Source: Candidatus Sumerlaeota bacterium (GTDB lineage Bacteria > Sumerlaeota > Sumerlaeia > SLMS01 > JAHLLQ01). From it: 64,000 nucleotides of DNA. Shown here in pieces: positions 35,653-44,446 of the stretch (position 1 is its first letter; each line of letters starts with the position of its first letter). Both the position numbers and the translations under genes were made by a program. The stretch is from contig JASGMJ010000010.1 of assembly GCA_030156535.1 (NCBI GenBank), positions 1 through 64,000 on the forward strand, written 5' to 3'. The notes under the pieces were generated by a model, which had not been told where the DNA came from, made no database searches, and saw only the letters and a program-made list of their open reading frames with translations.

Positions 35653-38027
35653 TGCGTCAGGCAACGTGGGCCGTACATGCGCTGATGACCGCCGGGTTGC
35701 TTACCGGCGCCTTCGCCGCCGACAAAAAACCCGAGCGCGGCGAGGCACAGCCCGTCGGCGCTCTCACGGGCGCCACGGTCTTCGTCAACGCCGGGCACGG
35801 CTGGCACTACTCCAACGGCCGTTGGACCACCCAGCGCGGCCCCTCGCACCGCATCGTCGAGGACCTGAGCAACGCGGAGACCATCAACCAGTTCCTCGTT
35901 CCCTATCTGTGGAACGCCGGCGCCAATGTGTGGACCACGCGCGAGCGCGACATGCAGGAGCACATGGTCATCGTCGATTCGCTCGATCGCAGGAACATCG
36001 TCTCGCAGGGTGACTGGACGCTCGAACAAAACGACGCCGCCTACGGAGGCGCGCAGCTCGCCGCCAAGAGCGTCAGCGGCACCGCCACCGCCCGCGCGGG
36101 CTTCGTTCCCGAAATCCCCGCCAGCGGCTACTACGGCGTCTATGTGTGGTACACACCGCCCGAGGGCGAAACCGCCAGCGAGGACGCCCACATCGTCATC
36201 CGCCACTCCGGTGGCTCGACAACGTGGGTCCAGAACCTGAACCACGATCACAGCACGTGGAAGTACATCGGCCGCTATTACTTTGAAGCCGGGCGCGATC
36301 CGATGCGCGGCGCCGTGGTGCTCGAAAACTCCGGCGAACGCGCCGGACGACCCGTTGCCCTCAGCGCCGTGCGCTTTGGCGGCGGCATGGGCGACACTCC
36401 CGTCGAAGGCGTCGTCAGCGGCAAGCCGCGCTGGGAGGAATCCGGCCTCTACTTCGCGCCCTTCATGGGAATGCCCGTTCCCGACGAGTACGACGCGCGC
36501 AGTTGGAATCAGGTCCGCGCCATGCCGCGCTATGCCGAGTGGGAAGCGGAACCCTACGAGAAGGGCCGCTCGATCTATGTCGCCTGGCATACCAACGGCA
36601 GCGACACGCACAAGGTCAGTGGCATCTCCACCTACATTTACAGTGAGAATGCCTGGGGACCGCCGTGGGATTTCATGGGCTATCCCGGGAGCGACACGCT
36701 CGGCCGGTTCCTCAACGACGGCGTTCTCCACGGCGTGCGCGCCGCCTGGGATCCCCAGTGGGAGGACGTCGGCCTGATCACCCGTTGGCTCGGCGAGACC
36801 AATCCCCAGGCCAACGCCAAAATGCCCGCCGCACTGATTGAAAACGGCTTCCACGACAATCCCCACGACGCGGCCTACATCCTGGAGCCCGAGTTCCGCC
36901 GCATCTCCGCGCGCGCGGCCTACCAGTCCATCGTCCGCTACTTCCACGAGGAGGTCGAAGGCTTCGACAACGGCACGATGCTCCCCGAGCCACCCACGCA
37001 CCTGCGCGTCGTCAAGGCGGGGATGAACCGCATCGAGGTGGCGTGGAGCGCACCCGCCTACAACAAGGGCGAAGGCGTGCTCGGCGATCAGGCGGAGAGC
37101 TACCGCGTCTATCGCTCGCGCAACGGCTATGGCTTCGACAACGGCACCGAGACCGAGGACACCACGTTCGAGCTCGTGGGCATCGTCCCCGGGCAGGTGG
37201 AGTACGTTCGCGTCGCGGCCGTCAACGAGGGCGGCGAATCGTTCGCCACCGAAACGCTCGCCGTCCGCGCGCCCGAGCGCAACCTTCGCCCCCAGGTGCT
37301 GCTCGTCAACGGCTTCGACCGGCTCGACCGCGGCATGAACCTCGTGGACGACACCACCTTCCCCGGCCACGAATTCGAGCGCACCATCCTCGCCAAAATG
37401 AACACGTTCGACTATGCCGTGCAACACGCCGAGGCGCTGCACGCCGCCGGATGGAACTTCGATTCCGCCAGCAACGAGGCCCTGATCGACGGCGACGTGC
37501 GGCTGGGCGACTACTCCATTGTCGTTTGGATTCTCGGCAACGAGGGCGAAGGCTCGACGCTCGACGGCAACGAACGCCGCCTCGTGCGCCAGTACCTCGA
37601 AGGCGGCGGCAGCCTCTTCCTCTCCGGCGCCAACATCGGGTGGGACCTCGACGCCAAGAGCCGCGACATCGCCGGGGGCTTCCACCGCGAACTCTTCAAG
37701 TCCGAATGCCTGCGCAACGCCGCGCTGACGAATAGCACGCGTGCCGTCGCGGGCACCCTTTTCGCCAAGGCCGGTGACGTGGACTTCGACGACGGCACGG
37801 GCACCACCTATTCCGTGCGCAGCGCCGACGTGCTCAAGCCGCTTGCCGGTGCGCGCACGCTGCTCACCTACGCCAACTCGGCTTCCGGCGAAGCCGCCGC
37901 CATCGCCTGCGACGGCCCCTACCGCCTCGTCTACCTCGCCTTCCCCTTCGAGACGATCACCGACCCCAAGGACCGCGAGGAAATCATGGCACGCTCGCTC
38001 GCCTTCCTGAACCGCGAGATCGACTGA
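35649..38027 (+). CDS. N-acetylmuramoyl-L-alanine amidase split by a golvesin-like domain (copy 2)
   Basis: A 792-residue tandem paralogue of the preceding gene with the same domain order and an ATGA overlap, so the two are co-translated. A signal peptide is present (HALMTAGLLTGAFAADK). Active-site motifs are conserved: H50 (NAGHGWHYS), E78 (SNAETIN), AWHTNGSD and ALIENGFHDNPHDA. The golvesin-like insert reads IPASGYYGVYVWY ... VALSAVRFGGGMG. FN3 and the C-terminal GATase-like region (VLLVNGFDRLDRGMNLV ... YSIVVWILGNE ... LEGGGSLFLSGANIGWDL) follow. Identity to copy 1 is high in the active-site and C-terminal parts and low in the insert, suggesting old duplication with divergent binding. Confidence 0.85.
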   Translation: MMRQATWAVHALMTAGLLTGAFAADKKPERGEAQPVGALTGATVFVNAGHGWHYSNGRWTTQRGPSHRIVEDLSNAETINQFLVPYLWNAGANVWTTRERDMQEHMVIVDSLDRRNIVSQGDWTLEQNDAAYGGAQLAAKSVSGTATARAGFVPEIPASGYYGVYVWYTPPEGETASEDAHIVIRHSGGSTTWVQNLNHDHSTWKYIGRYYFEAGRDPMRGAVVLENSGERAGRPVALSAVRFGGGMGDTPVEGVVSGKPRWEESGLYFAPFMGMPVPDEYDARSWNQVRAMPRYAEWEAEPYEKGRSIYVAWHTNGSDTHKVSGISTYIYSENAWGPPWDFMGYPGSDTLGRFLNDGVLHGVRAAWDPQWEDVGLITRWLGETNPQANAKMPAALIENGFHDNPHDAAYILEPEFRRISARAAYQSIVRYFHEEVEGFDNGTMLPEPPTHLRVVKAGMNRIEVAWSAPAYNKGEGVLGDQAESYRVYRSRNGYGFDNGTETEDTTFELVGIVPGQVEYVRVAAVNEGGESFATETLAVRAPERNLRPQVLLVNGFDRLDRGMNLVDDTTFPGHEFERTILAKMNTFDYAVQHAEALHAAGWNFDSASNEALIDGDVRLGDYSIVVWILGNEGEGSTLDGNERRLVRQYLEGGGSLFLSGANIGWDLDAKSRDIAGGFHRELFKSECLRNAALTNSTRAVAGTLFAKAGDVDFDDGTGTTYSVRSADVLKPLAGARTLLTYANSASGEAAAIACDGPYRLVYLAFPFETITDPKDREEIMARSLAFLNREID

Positions 38028-38171
38028 GGGGGCGGTGCTTCATTTCGGAGAGTGTTACCGACTACCACGGATGACCGACAGATGAACACGAAGGGACACG
38101 GATACGTTGTTGAATTTTAGCACAGGATCGTTGCGTCCACCGTGCGCCTCCAATGTTTATTGTTTTGCCGA

Positions 38172-39611
38172 TCAACTCTGATGTTGGTTTTTCAGGTTAG
38201 TCAGCTCTCCCCAATTCAAGCCCCAGATGCCGATTCGCCAACTCTTCAGATTGTGCTGCAGATAGGCCGTCTCCATCTTTCCACTGAAGTCCCCCCAGCT
38301 TTCCACGTGGAGGAGCGCCTTCAGGGCAGAAAAGTGCCCTTCGTCCTCGGCTAGGGCGAAGAGCGGCATGGGGCGGTAGGTTCTGCCGGTATACGCCAAG
38401 GTCCGCGGGAACCAACGTCCGTCCAGTAGGAAAAGGGCGCGTAGTGTTAGGATCAGGTCCGCCTGCATGATCTTTTCAAAATCAATTCCGCCTCGCTCAG
38501 CCCAGTCTTTCTGCAGATCGGCGACCAGAGAGGCCCTGTTCAAATTGAGCCGCTTGTTTCGCCAGTCCTCAAGGACGCGAATATAAGTTTCCAGTTCCGA
38601 GTAGTAACAGGGAGTTTCGTCGGTGTAGTAGCGCAGGTCGTAGCGGTGCGTGAGGAACGTGTCGGCCCAGTCGAACTTGGAATCGTCGATGAGCATGGCG
38701 ATTAGCGTCGTCAGTGCGTCGCGCATCACAAACTGAATCGCACCGCGCTCCCAGTTGGGCTCGAAGATACCCTCCGGCTCGTCCTTCCGCCTGCGGAGTA
38801 CCTCCTCCCATTCCTTCCGGATCATGAGCAGGAGAGACGGATCGTCCTCGAAGTCGATTACGTGCTGAACGTAGGCGAGGTAGTCCTGGCGCACGGGTTC
38901 GAATCCATTGATCGCATCGATCACAACCTCATCGGGTTCTTTGCCCTCTTCCGGCTTCAGGGTCCGAATCTGTTTGAGGGCCTCGGCATATGAGCGGAGG
39001 AATGCCCTCGCCTTGCCCTTCGCCGACTTCTTGCCAGTCTCAAGGTCGTTCTTGAAGGCCATGAGCCTATTGGCTGTGATGGATCGCCTCGGTTCCTCCT
39101 CGAAGAGGTACTCGGGCGGCCGGCCAATGTTCGGTTTGCGGTGCAGAGGCCTATCGAAGAGCAAGCGCAGGAGCTTCTCGTACTCGTCCTCGAACCGTTC
39201 CTCGTTCGAGAAATCGATGTAGATGCGCGGCTCGAAGAAAGTCGGGAGGCACGGTTCACCGTCTTCATCGATCTCACACGCGATCGGGACGATCCTGCTC
39301 CCTTTGGTTTTCTTGTATAGCTCCGGGGTCAATATCTGGGCCTCGGTGCCGACTCCACCCTTTCTGTCATCGGCCTTTTTCGCGTACCCCTTGTCGCAGA
39401 AGCACAAGACCTTGTCGATTTGTGGGTCGTTGACAAGTCCTTCCATGAACACGTACTTGTCGTCTCCCTCCTTGAGGTCCCACTTGTCCAGACGGACATC
39501 AACCCCATCCGCCATGAGTCTCTCGCACCATGAGCAAATTTGTTCTTGGTGCTCGGGTGTCGTCCAGCTATAGGAAACAAAAACTCTTGGTGTCTTTGGT
39601 TCTGCGCTCAC
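38172..39611 (-). CDS. SEFIR/TIR-domain protein (putative immune effector)
   Basis: A 479-residue cytoplasmic protein starting at GTG with AGAAGGTGAT upstream. Residues 8-150 form a SEFIR-type TIR fold: RVFVSYSW, the box LDKWDLKEGDD, DKVLCFCDKGYAKKADDRKGGVGTE90 and LTPELY. E90 sits where bacterial TIR/SEFIR proteins keep a conserved Glu needed for NAD cleavage. The remaining 330 residues are helical and charged with no family recognised; they may be the sensor part. The gene is AT-richer than its flanks and lies downstream of a DUF4279-like gene. SEFIR and TIR proteins of this shape occur in anti-phage systems. NADase activity is inferred. Confidence 0.8.
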   Translation of the reverse strand: MSAEPKTPRVFVSYSWTTPEHQEQICSWCERLMADGVDVRLDKWDLKEGDDKYVFMEGLVNDPQIDKVLCFCDKGYAKKADDRKGGVGTEAQILTPELYKKTKGSRIVPIACEIDEDGEPCLPTFFEPRIYIDFSNEERFEDEYEKLLRLLFDRPLHRKPNIGRPPEYLFEEEPRRSITANRLMAFKNDLETGKKSAKGKARAFLRSYAEALKQIRTLKPEEGKEPDEVVIDAINGFEPVRQDYLAYVQHVIDFEDDPSLLLMIRKEWEEVLRRRKDEPEGIFEPNWERGAIQFVMRDALTTLIAMLIDDSKFDWADTFLTHRYDLRYYTDETPCYYSELETYIRVLEDWRNKRLNLNRASLVADLQKDWAERGGIDFEKIMQADLILTLRALFLLDGRWFPRTLAYTGRTYRPMPLFALAEDEGHFSALKALLHVESWGDFSGKMETAYLQHNLKSWRIGIWGLNWGELTNLKNQHQS

Positions 39612-39761
39612 AACATCACCTTCTCGGATTCGATTCTGCTGTTCATGCGAACTTCTTCGTCTGATTCCATTCCTTCTTCAACTGGATACAGCTGAATTCA
39701 ATGCTCTTCGAGATGGCATTCATAAGGTCGGTTCCGGCGAGCATTCCAGGAGTCATGAACT

Positions 39762-40175
39762 CTAATCTTGGTCCCCCATGAAAACATGATCCACGATGAG
39801 CTTGGCTTCAAGGCTTGCGATCCAGCGAACCAGTCTAAGTGGAATGTGCGTGTTATAGTGGCTCCTGTCATGCCAGGCAATTATGGAAATACTGACGGAA
39901 AGACTCTCCTCCCTGCAAGCCTTCAGTATCCGATGGTTGAAACCATGCAGGCTATTCTTGAGTTTCTCCAAAGTATCAATGGGATCAACTTCTGCGCCAC
40001 TCTTCTCAGTGTATACCCACTCGGAGTCCCAGTCAAAGTCGGGGTGTGAATACTTTCGTCTCCATACGCTGGTAGCAGCCAGCCCAACTGACCCGCTGAC
40101 CCGGTTGAAATCCGTTTGTACTCCAGATAGGATCAGATTTGCTTCTGACCGCAAGGTGCCGGGGCGTTTGACCAT
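39762..40175 (-). CDS. DUF4279-like small protein
   Basis: A 137-residue protein preceded by GAGGAG, which supports the ATG. The pattern fits the DUF4279 family: an N-terminal strand SEANLILSGVQTDFNRVS, a central Trp segment (DWDSEWVYTEK), a helix LEKLKNSLHGFNHRILKACREE, then SVSISIIAWHD and a final helix-strand LVRWIASLEAKLIVDHVF. DUF4279 proteins are often found near toxins and may be immunity proteins. It lies 150 bases upstream of the SEFIR gene on the same strand, so the pair may form an effector-partner unit. AT content is high. The family match was made by eye. Confidence 0.6.
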   Translation of the reverse strand: MVKRPGTLRSEANLILSGVQTDFNRVSGSVGLAATSVWRRKYSHPDFDWDSEWVYTEKSGAEVDPIDTLEKLKNSLHGFNHRILKACREESLSVSISIIAWHDRSHYNTHIPLRLVRWIASLEAKLIVDHVFMGDQD

Positions 40176-40389
40176 TCAGTTCTCCTCATTTTGAGGAATG
40201 CATTTGGGTTCTTCCGGGGAAACGATGGAATGATCCCGTGCAGGTGGTCGAGAGAAACCGCTTCTCCCGGGGGCGTGAGTGCGGCCCAGCCGGGAGATTT
40301 GCTCTTGTCCCACGCGTCCGTCGCGCCCTGAGTGGCCCCGCCTTGTCCACGAGGGAGAGGGCACCAGTTTTTTCAGGCAGGGGGCGCGC

Positions 40390-41298
40390 ATGATTACCGG
40401 AACCTTTCTCGACGAAATCAGTCACGATATTCCCGACGCGAACTGGGGGCCCGAGGAGTGGGCCGCCGATTTCCAGGCGATGGCCGACACGGGCATCGAC
40501 ACCGTGATCCTGATCCGCGCGGGGTATCGCGACTTCGCGACGTTCGATTCCAAGGTGCTGCGCCGCGAACACAGCCATCTGATCGTGGCCTACGATCTGG
40601 TGGACACGTACCTGACTCTGGCCGAGCGCCACGGCATGAAGTTCTTCTTCGGCACGTATGACTCCGGGCGCTACTGGCACGGCGGCGAGCCCGACAAGGA
40701 AGCCGATCTGAACATCGCCTTCACCGACGAGTTCATGGAGCGCTATGGCCACCGCAAGGCGTTCGGCGGGTGGTACATGTGCCACGAGATCAATTCGTTC
40801 GACGAGACGGCGATGCGCGTGTACGAGCGGTTGGCCGACCACCTGAAGTCGCTGAAGGACCTGCCGATCCTGATTTCGCCGTACATTCGCGGGACCAAGC
40901 AGTTCGGCGAGGAGCGGGCGATTTCGCTCGCGTCGCACGAGAAGGAGTGGCGCGAGGTCTTTGCGCGCATCCAGGGCAAGGTGGACATCGTGGCATTCCA
41001 GGACGGGCACGTGAATTACAACGAGCTGGCCGACTACCTGTCGGTGAACGCGACGCTGGCACGCGAGCACGGGATCGCCTGCTGGTCGAACATCGAGAGT
41101 TTCGACCGCGACATGCCGATCAAGTTCCCGCCCATCGGATGGCGCAAGATGCGCTATAAGATGGAGGCCGCGATGCAGTCGGGCGTGGACAAGCTGATCA
41201 CGTTCGAGTTCTCGCATTTCATGAGCCCGAACTCGATTTACCCGGCGGCGCACACGCTGCACCGGCGTTACATGGAGTGGAAGAACGCGCAGGGGTAA
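40390..41298 (+). CDS. DUF4434 TIM-barrel protein
   Basis: A 302-residue protein with no signal peptide. It matches DUF4434-type glycosidase-like TIM barrels: GTFLDEISHDIPDANWGPEEWAADF, DTVILIRAGYRDFATFDS, a glycine/tyrosine-rich YDSGRYW, FGGWYMCHEINSF (candidate acidic active-site strand), LISPYIRGTK, DIVAFQDGHVNY and CWSNIESFDRD. A GGGGG run precedes the ATG. It is not in an obvious operon and reads away from the SEFIR/DUF4279 pair. Probably acts on a carbohydrate; the reaction is unknown. Confidence 0.78.
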   Translation: MITGTFLDEISHDIPDANWGPEEWAADFQAMADTGIDTVILIRAGYRDFATFDSKVLRREHSHLIVAYDLVDTYLTLAERHGMKFFFGTYDSGRYWHGGEPDKEADLNIAFTDEFMERYGHRKAFGGWYMCHEINSFDETAMRVYERLADHLKSLKDLPILISPYIRGTKQFGEERAISLASHEKEWREVFARIQGKVDIVAFQDGHVNYNELADYLSVNATLAREHGIACWSNIESFDRDMPIKFPPIGWRKMRYKMEAAMQSGVDKLITFEFSHFMSPNSIYPAAHTLHRRYMEWKNAQG

Positions 41299-41659
41299 AC
41301 AGACACGGGACGTTGCGGGAACGGCGTGCTCCCTGGCGCAATCGTTCAGTCGTCCCTTCGGGACTCTTCTCCGAAAGCAGAGAGCCAGTGGAGTCCGCGA
41401 CTTTGAAAGCGTCCCGTCCTCGATCTGCGGCACAACCTGGCGCTTGAACGGCTCGCTATAACGGACTACTCTCGCAGCTCGACCCACTGAACAACCTTCC
41501 TTTCAAGGTCCGATGTGAGTCAACCTATGCAGGGACGGGACAGGGACTGAAGACTGAGAACTGAGAACTGAAGATGTCTCCCGGAACCGTTTTGCGGTTT
41601 CGGGAGATGCCCCTGTGGCAGCAAGCACGTCTTGACCCCCGGGGCGTGTTGCGGGGCTG
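41299..41659. repeat. Gap with dispersed repeat copy 2
   Basis: About 360 bases. At 41521-41607 lies the best copy of the repeat family: CAACCTATGCAGGGACGG, heptamers ACTGAAG/ACTGAGA/ACTGAGA/ACTGAAG, then a 13-bp hairpin TCTCCCGGAACCG-TTTTG-CGGTTTCGGGAGA (41577-41607). A small palindrome, GTCCCTTCGGGAC, is near 41354. No gene was seen. Confidence 0.8.
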
Positions 41660-42628
41660 ATGGGGGGCATGAGCGTTCCCCTGTCTTCCGGCGCCGCCCA
41701 GCGGCTGATTGCGAGCATCGACGAGGTTCTCGTCGGCAAGCACGAGGTGGTGGTGCGCGTGGTGGCGGCGTTGCTGGCCAACGGGCACGTGCTGCTGGAG
41801 GACGTGCCGGGGACGGGCAAGACGATGCTGGCGCGGGCGCTGGCACGGGCGCTGGATGCCTCGTTCCGCCGCGTGCAGTTCACGCCGGACCTGCTTCCCT
41901 CGGATTTGACGGGGAGTTCGGTCTTCAATCAGAAGAATTCGGAGTTCGAGTTCCGCGAGGGGCCGCTGTTTGCGGGGATTCTGCTCGCCGACGAGCTGAA
42001 CCGCGCGACGCCGCGCACGCAGTCGGCCCTGCTGGAGGCAATGGAGGAGCGCACGGTTTCCGTCGATGGCGTGACGCATGCGCTGCCGCGTCCGTTCTTC
42101 GTGATCGCGACGCAGAACCCCGTGGAGCAGCAGGGCGTGTATGAGTTGCCGGAGGCGCAGCTCGACCGTTTCCTGGTGCGGCTGACGCTGGGGTACGCTT
42201 CGCGCGAGGAGGAGCGGCGCATCGTGGAGAATCAGCGCCTGCGGCATCCGCTGGAGGACGTGAAGGCGGTGGCGGGGCTGGAGGACCTGCTGGCCGAGCA
42301 GACGCGGCTGCGCGAGGAAGTCTCCGTGGAGCCGAACGTGACGGATTACATTGTGCGGCTGGTGGGGGCGACGCGCGAGCATCCCGACGTGCTGCTGGGC
42401 GCGAGCCCGCGTGCGTCGCTGGCGCTCTACCGCTTGTGCCAGGCGCGCGCATGGCTGGACGGGGAGTCGTTCGTGACGCCGGACCGCGTGAAGGAGCTGG
42501 CGCCGTCGGTGCTGCCTCACCGGTTGCTGCTGAAGCCGCAACGCCGGCTGGCGGGCACGACGCCGGAGCAGGTGGTGGGGGCGCTGCTGCGCAGCGTCGA
42601 GGTGCCTGTTACGCAAACGAAGCGATAG
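41660..42628 (+). CDS. MoxR-family AAA+ ATPase (second copy)
   Basis: A 322-residue MoxR protein with Walker A EDVPGTGKT, Walker B ILLADELNRATPRTQSALLEAMEE and ATQNPVEQQGVYELPEAQ. It differs from the operon copy (GVPGLGKT; ADEINRA) and has no DUF58 or vWA gene beside it, so its partners must be elsewhere. The ATG at 41660 or 41669 may be used; neither has a strong binding site. It is separated from pilT by 224 bases. Confidence 0.88.
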   Translation: MGGMSVPLSSGAAQRLIASIDEVLVGKHEVVVRVVAALLANGHVLLEDVPGTGKTMLARALARALDASFRRVQFTPDLLPSDLTGSSVFNQKNSEFEFREGPLFAGILLADELNRATPRTQSALLEAMEERTVSVDGVTHALPRPFFVIATQNPVEQQGVYELPEAQLDRFLVRLTLGYASREEERRIVENQRLRHPLEDVKAVAGLEDLLAEQTRLREEVSVEPNVTDYIVRLVGATREHPDVLLGASPRASLALYRLCQARAWLDGESFVTPDRVKELAPSVLPHRLLLKPQRRLAGTTPEQVVGALLRSVEVPVTQTKR

Positions 42629-42852
42629 ACGTTTTTCGTGGAGCGCGGTTTGAGGGTGGGCTGGCGGCTTTTTTCCTCCCTCCCGGCGCTCCGTTGCCGG
42701 CGTCCGCCCGTGTTCGTGCCAGCATTCACCTTGCGCCAACCGAAAAGCGGGTTGGACAACGTGCCCCGGCCTGGCGACGGGCATCCGTACCGGCTAGCCG
42801 TTTTCCAGGATGCCACAAGGGAACGGAACAGCCGCGAGAGGTTTTGGCACCG

Positions 42853-43944
42853 ATGATTAATTTCAAGCAACTCTTTGGCGGGGCGATCCAGAACAACGCT
42901 TCGGATATTCACGTGATGGAGGGCGCGCCGCCGTTCTTCCGAATTCGCGGCGACCTCAAGCGCGTCGAGATGCCCCCGCTGACGCACAAGGACATGCACG
43001 AGCTCCTGAAGGAGATCATGCCCGAGTATCTCCGCCACACGCTGGAGGAGAACCGCGGCGTGGACTGCTCGTACCAGTTGGGCAACACGGGGCGCTTTCG
43101 TGTCGTCGTGTACTATCAGGACAACAAGTTGTGCGCGACGCTGCGCGCGATTCCCGTGCAGATTCCGAGCATCGACGAGTTGATGCTGCCGGAGGCGCTG
43201 AAGAAGATCGCCGTGGAGCATCGCGGCATGGTGTTGGTGACGGGGATCACGGGCTCGGGCAAGTCGACGACCCTGGCCGCGATGATCAACGAACTCAACA
43301 CGACGGAAGCGCGGCGCATCATCACGATCGAGGACCCGATCGAGTACCGCTATCTCAGCAAGAAGTGCGTGATCAGCCAGCGCGAAGTCGGCTCGGACGT
43401 GGGGAACTTCACGGTGGCGCTGCGGCAGTCGCTTCGCGCCGACCCTGACGTGATTCTCGTCGGCGAAATGCGCGACGCAGAGACGATCCGCATCGCCATC
43501 AAGGCGGCGGAGACGGGCCACCTTCTGTTCTCGACGCTGCACACGACGGGTGCCGTCCACACGATCCAGCGCATCATCGGCAACTTCGGTCACGAGGAAC
43601 ACGCGCTGCTGCGCGAGCAGTTGTCTCTCAGCCTGCGCGCCGTCATCACGCAGCGTCTGGTGAAGACGGCCGACGGCAAGGGGCGTTGTGCCGCGCAGGA
43701 GATTCTGGTGGTCACGTCCGTGGCTTCGAAGCTGATCCTCGAAAACCGTGCGTCGGACCTCGTGCCGCTGATGGGTTCGCGCGAAGATGGAATGCAGACG
43801 ATGGACCAGGGTCTGGCCGATCTTGTCCGCTCCAAGCGCGTCGAACTGGAAGAGGCGAAGAAGTACTGTAACGACTTCTACGCCCTGAAGCGGTTCATCG
43901 CGGGTATCACGTCGTCCGGCGACAGCGGCGGCATCATCGGATGA
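42853..43944 (+). CDS. pilT: PilT-family twitching motility ATPase
   Basis: A 363-residue hexameric retraction ATPase. N-terminal [21 protein letters not shown] carries the SDIH motif. Walker A is GITGSGKST, the Asp box IEDPIE, Walker [14 protein letters not shown] and the His box [12 protein letters not shown]. Length is normal for PilT/PilU. Longer frames upstream lack homology, and this start fits the family. It is followed by dut in an ATGA overlap. It presumably drives pilus retraction with the prepilin system; no pilB, pilC or pilQ is present here. Confidence 0.93.
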   Translation: MINFKQLFGGAIQNNASDIHVMEGAPPFFRIRGDLKRVEMPPLTHKDMHELLKEIMPEYLRHTLEENRGVDCSYQLGNTGRFRVVVYYQDNKLCATLRAIPVQIPSIDELMLPEALKKIAVEHRGMVLVTGITGSGKSTTLAAMINELNTTEARRIITIEDPIEYRYLSKKCVISQREVGSDVGNFTVALRQSLRADPDVILVGEMRDAETIRIAIKAAETGHLLFSTLHTTGAVHTIQRIIGNFGHEEHALLREQLSLSLRAVITQRLVKTADGKGRCAAQEILVVTSVASKLILENRASDLVPLMGSREDGMQTMDQGLADLVRSKRVELEEAKKYCNDFYALKRFIAGITSSGDSGGIIG

Positions 43945-44429
43945 GTCTGCCGCCATTTGATTCCCGCGACGGATGGCGTCCGCCCATCCCGGTGCGCGTC
44001 GAGCGGCTGCCCCACGCGGAGGGGATCGAGCTGCCATCGTTTGCGACGGCCGGAGCGGCGGGTGCGGACGTGCGCGCCGCGGTGGACGAGGAGCTAGTGA
44101 TCGAGCCTGGGCGCCTGGCACTCGTTCCCACGGGTCTCAAGTTGCAGGTTCCCGAAGGCTATGAAGTCCAGGTGCGCCCGCGCAGCGGACTCGCGCTGCG
44201 TCACGGCATCACGCTGCCGAATTCGCCAGGGACGATCGACGCCGATTACCGCGGTGAACTCCAAGTCATCATGATGAATCTGGGGACGGAGTTGTTCCGC
44301 GTGCGGCGGGGCGACCGCATCGCGCAACTTGTGCTCGCGCGGGTGGATCGCCTGACGTGGGTCGTTGTGGATTCGGTGGACGAGACGGCACGCGGTACGG
44401 GTGGCTTTGGCCACACGGGAACTGCGTAG
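43941..44429 (+). CDS. dut: dUTP diphosphatase
   Basis: A 162-residue trimeric dUTPase that removes dUTP and supplies dUMP. All five motifs are present: [40 protein letters not shown] and the C-terminal [10 protein letters not shown]. An N-terminal extension of about 15 residues ([15 protein letters not shown]) precedes the usual start. Its ATG overlaps the pilT stop and it is followed 17 bases on by the AsmA-like gene. Confidence 0.95.
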   Translation: MSLPPFDSRDGWRPPIPVRVERLPHAEGIELPSFATAGAAGADVRAAVDEELVIEPGRLALVPTGLKLQVPEGYEVQVRPRSGLALRHGITLPNSPGTIDADYRGELQVIMMNLGTELFRVRRGDRIAQLVLARVDRLTWVVVDSVDETARGTGGFGHTGTA

Positions 44430-44446
44430 CCCGAAGGGACACGGCG

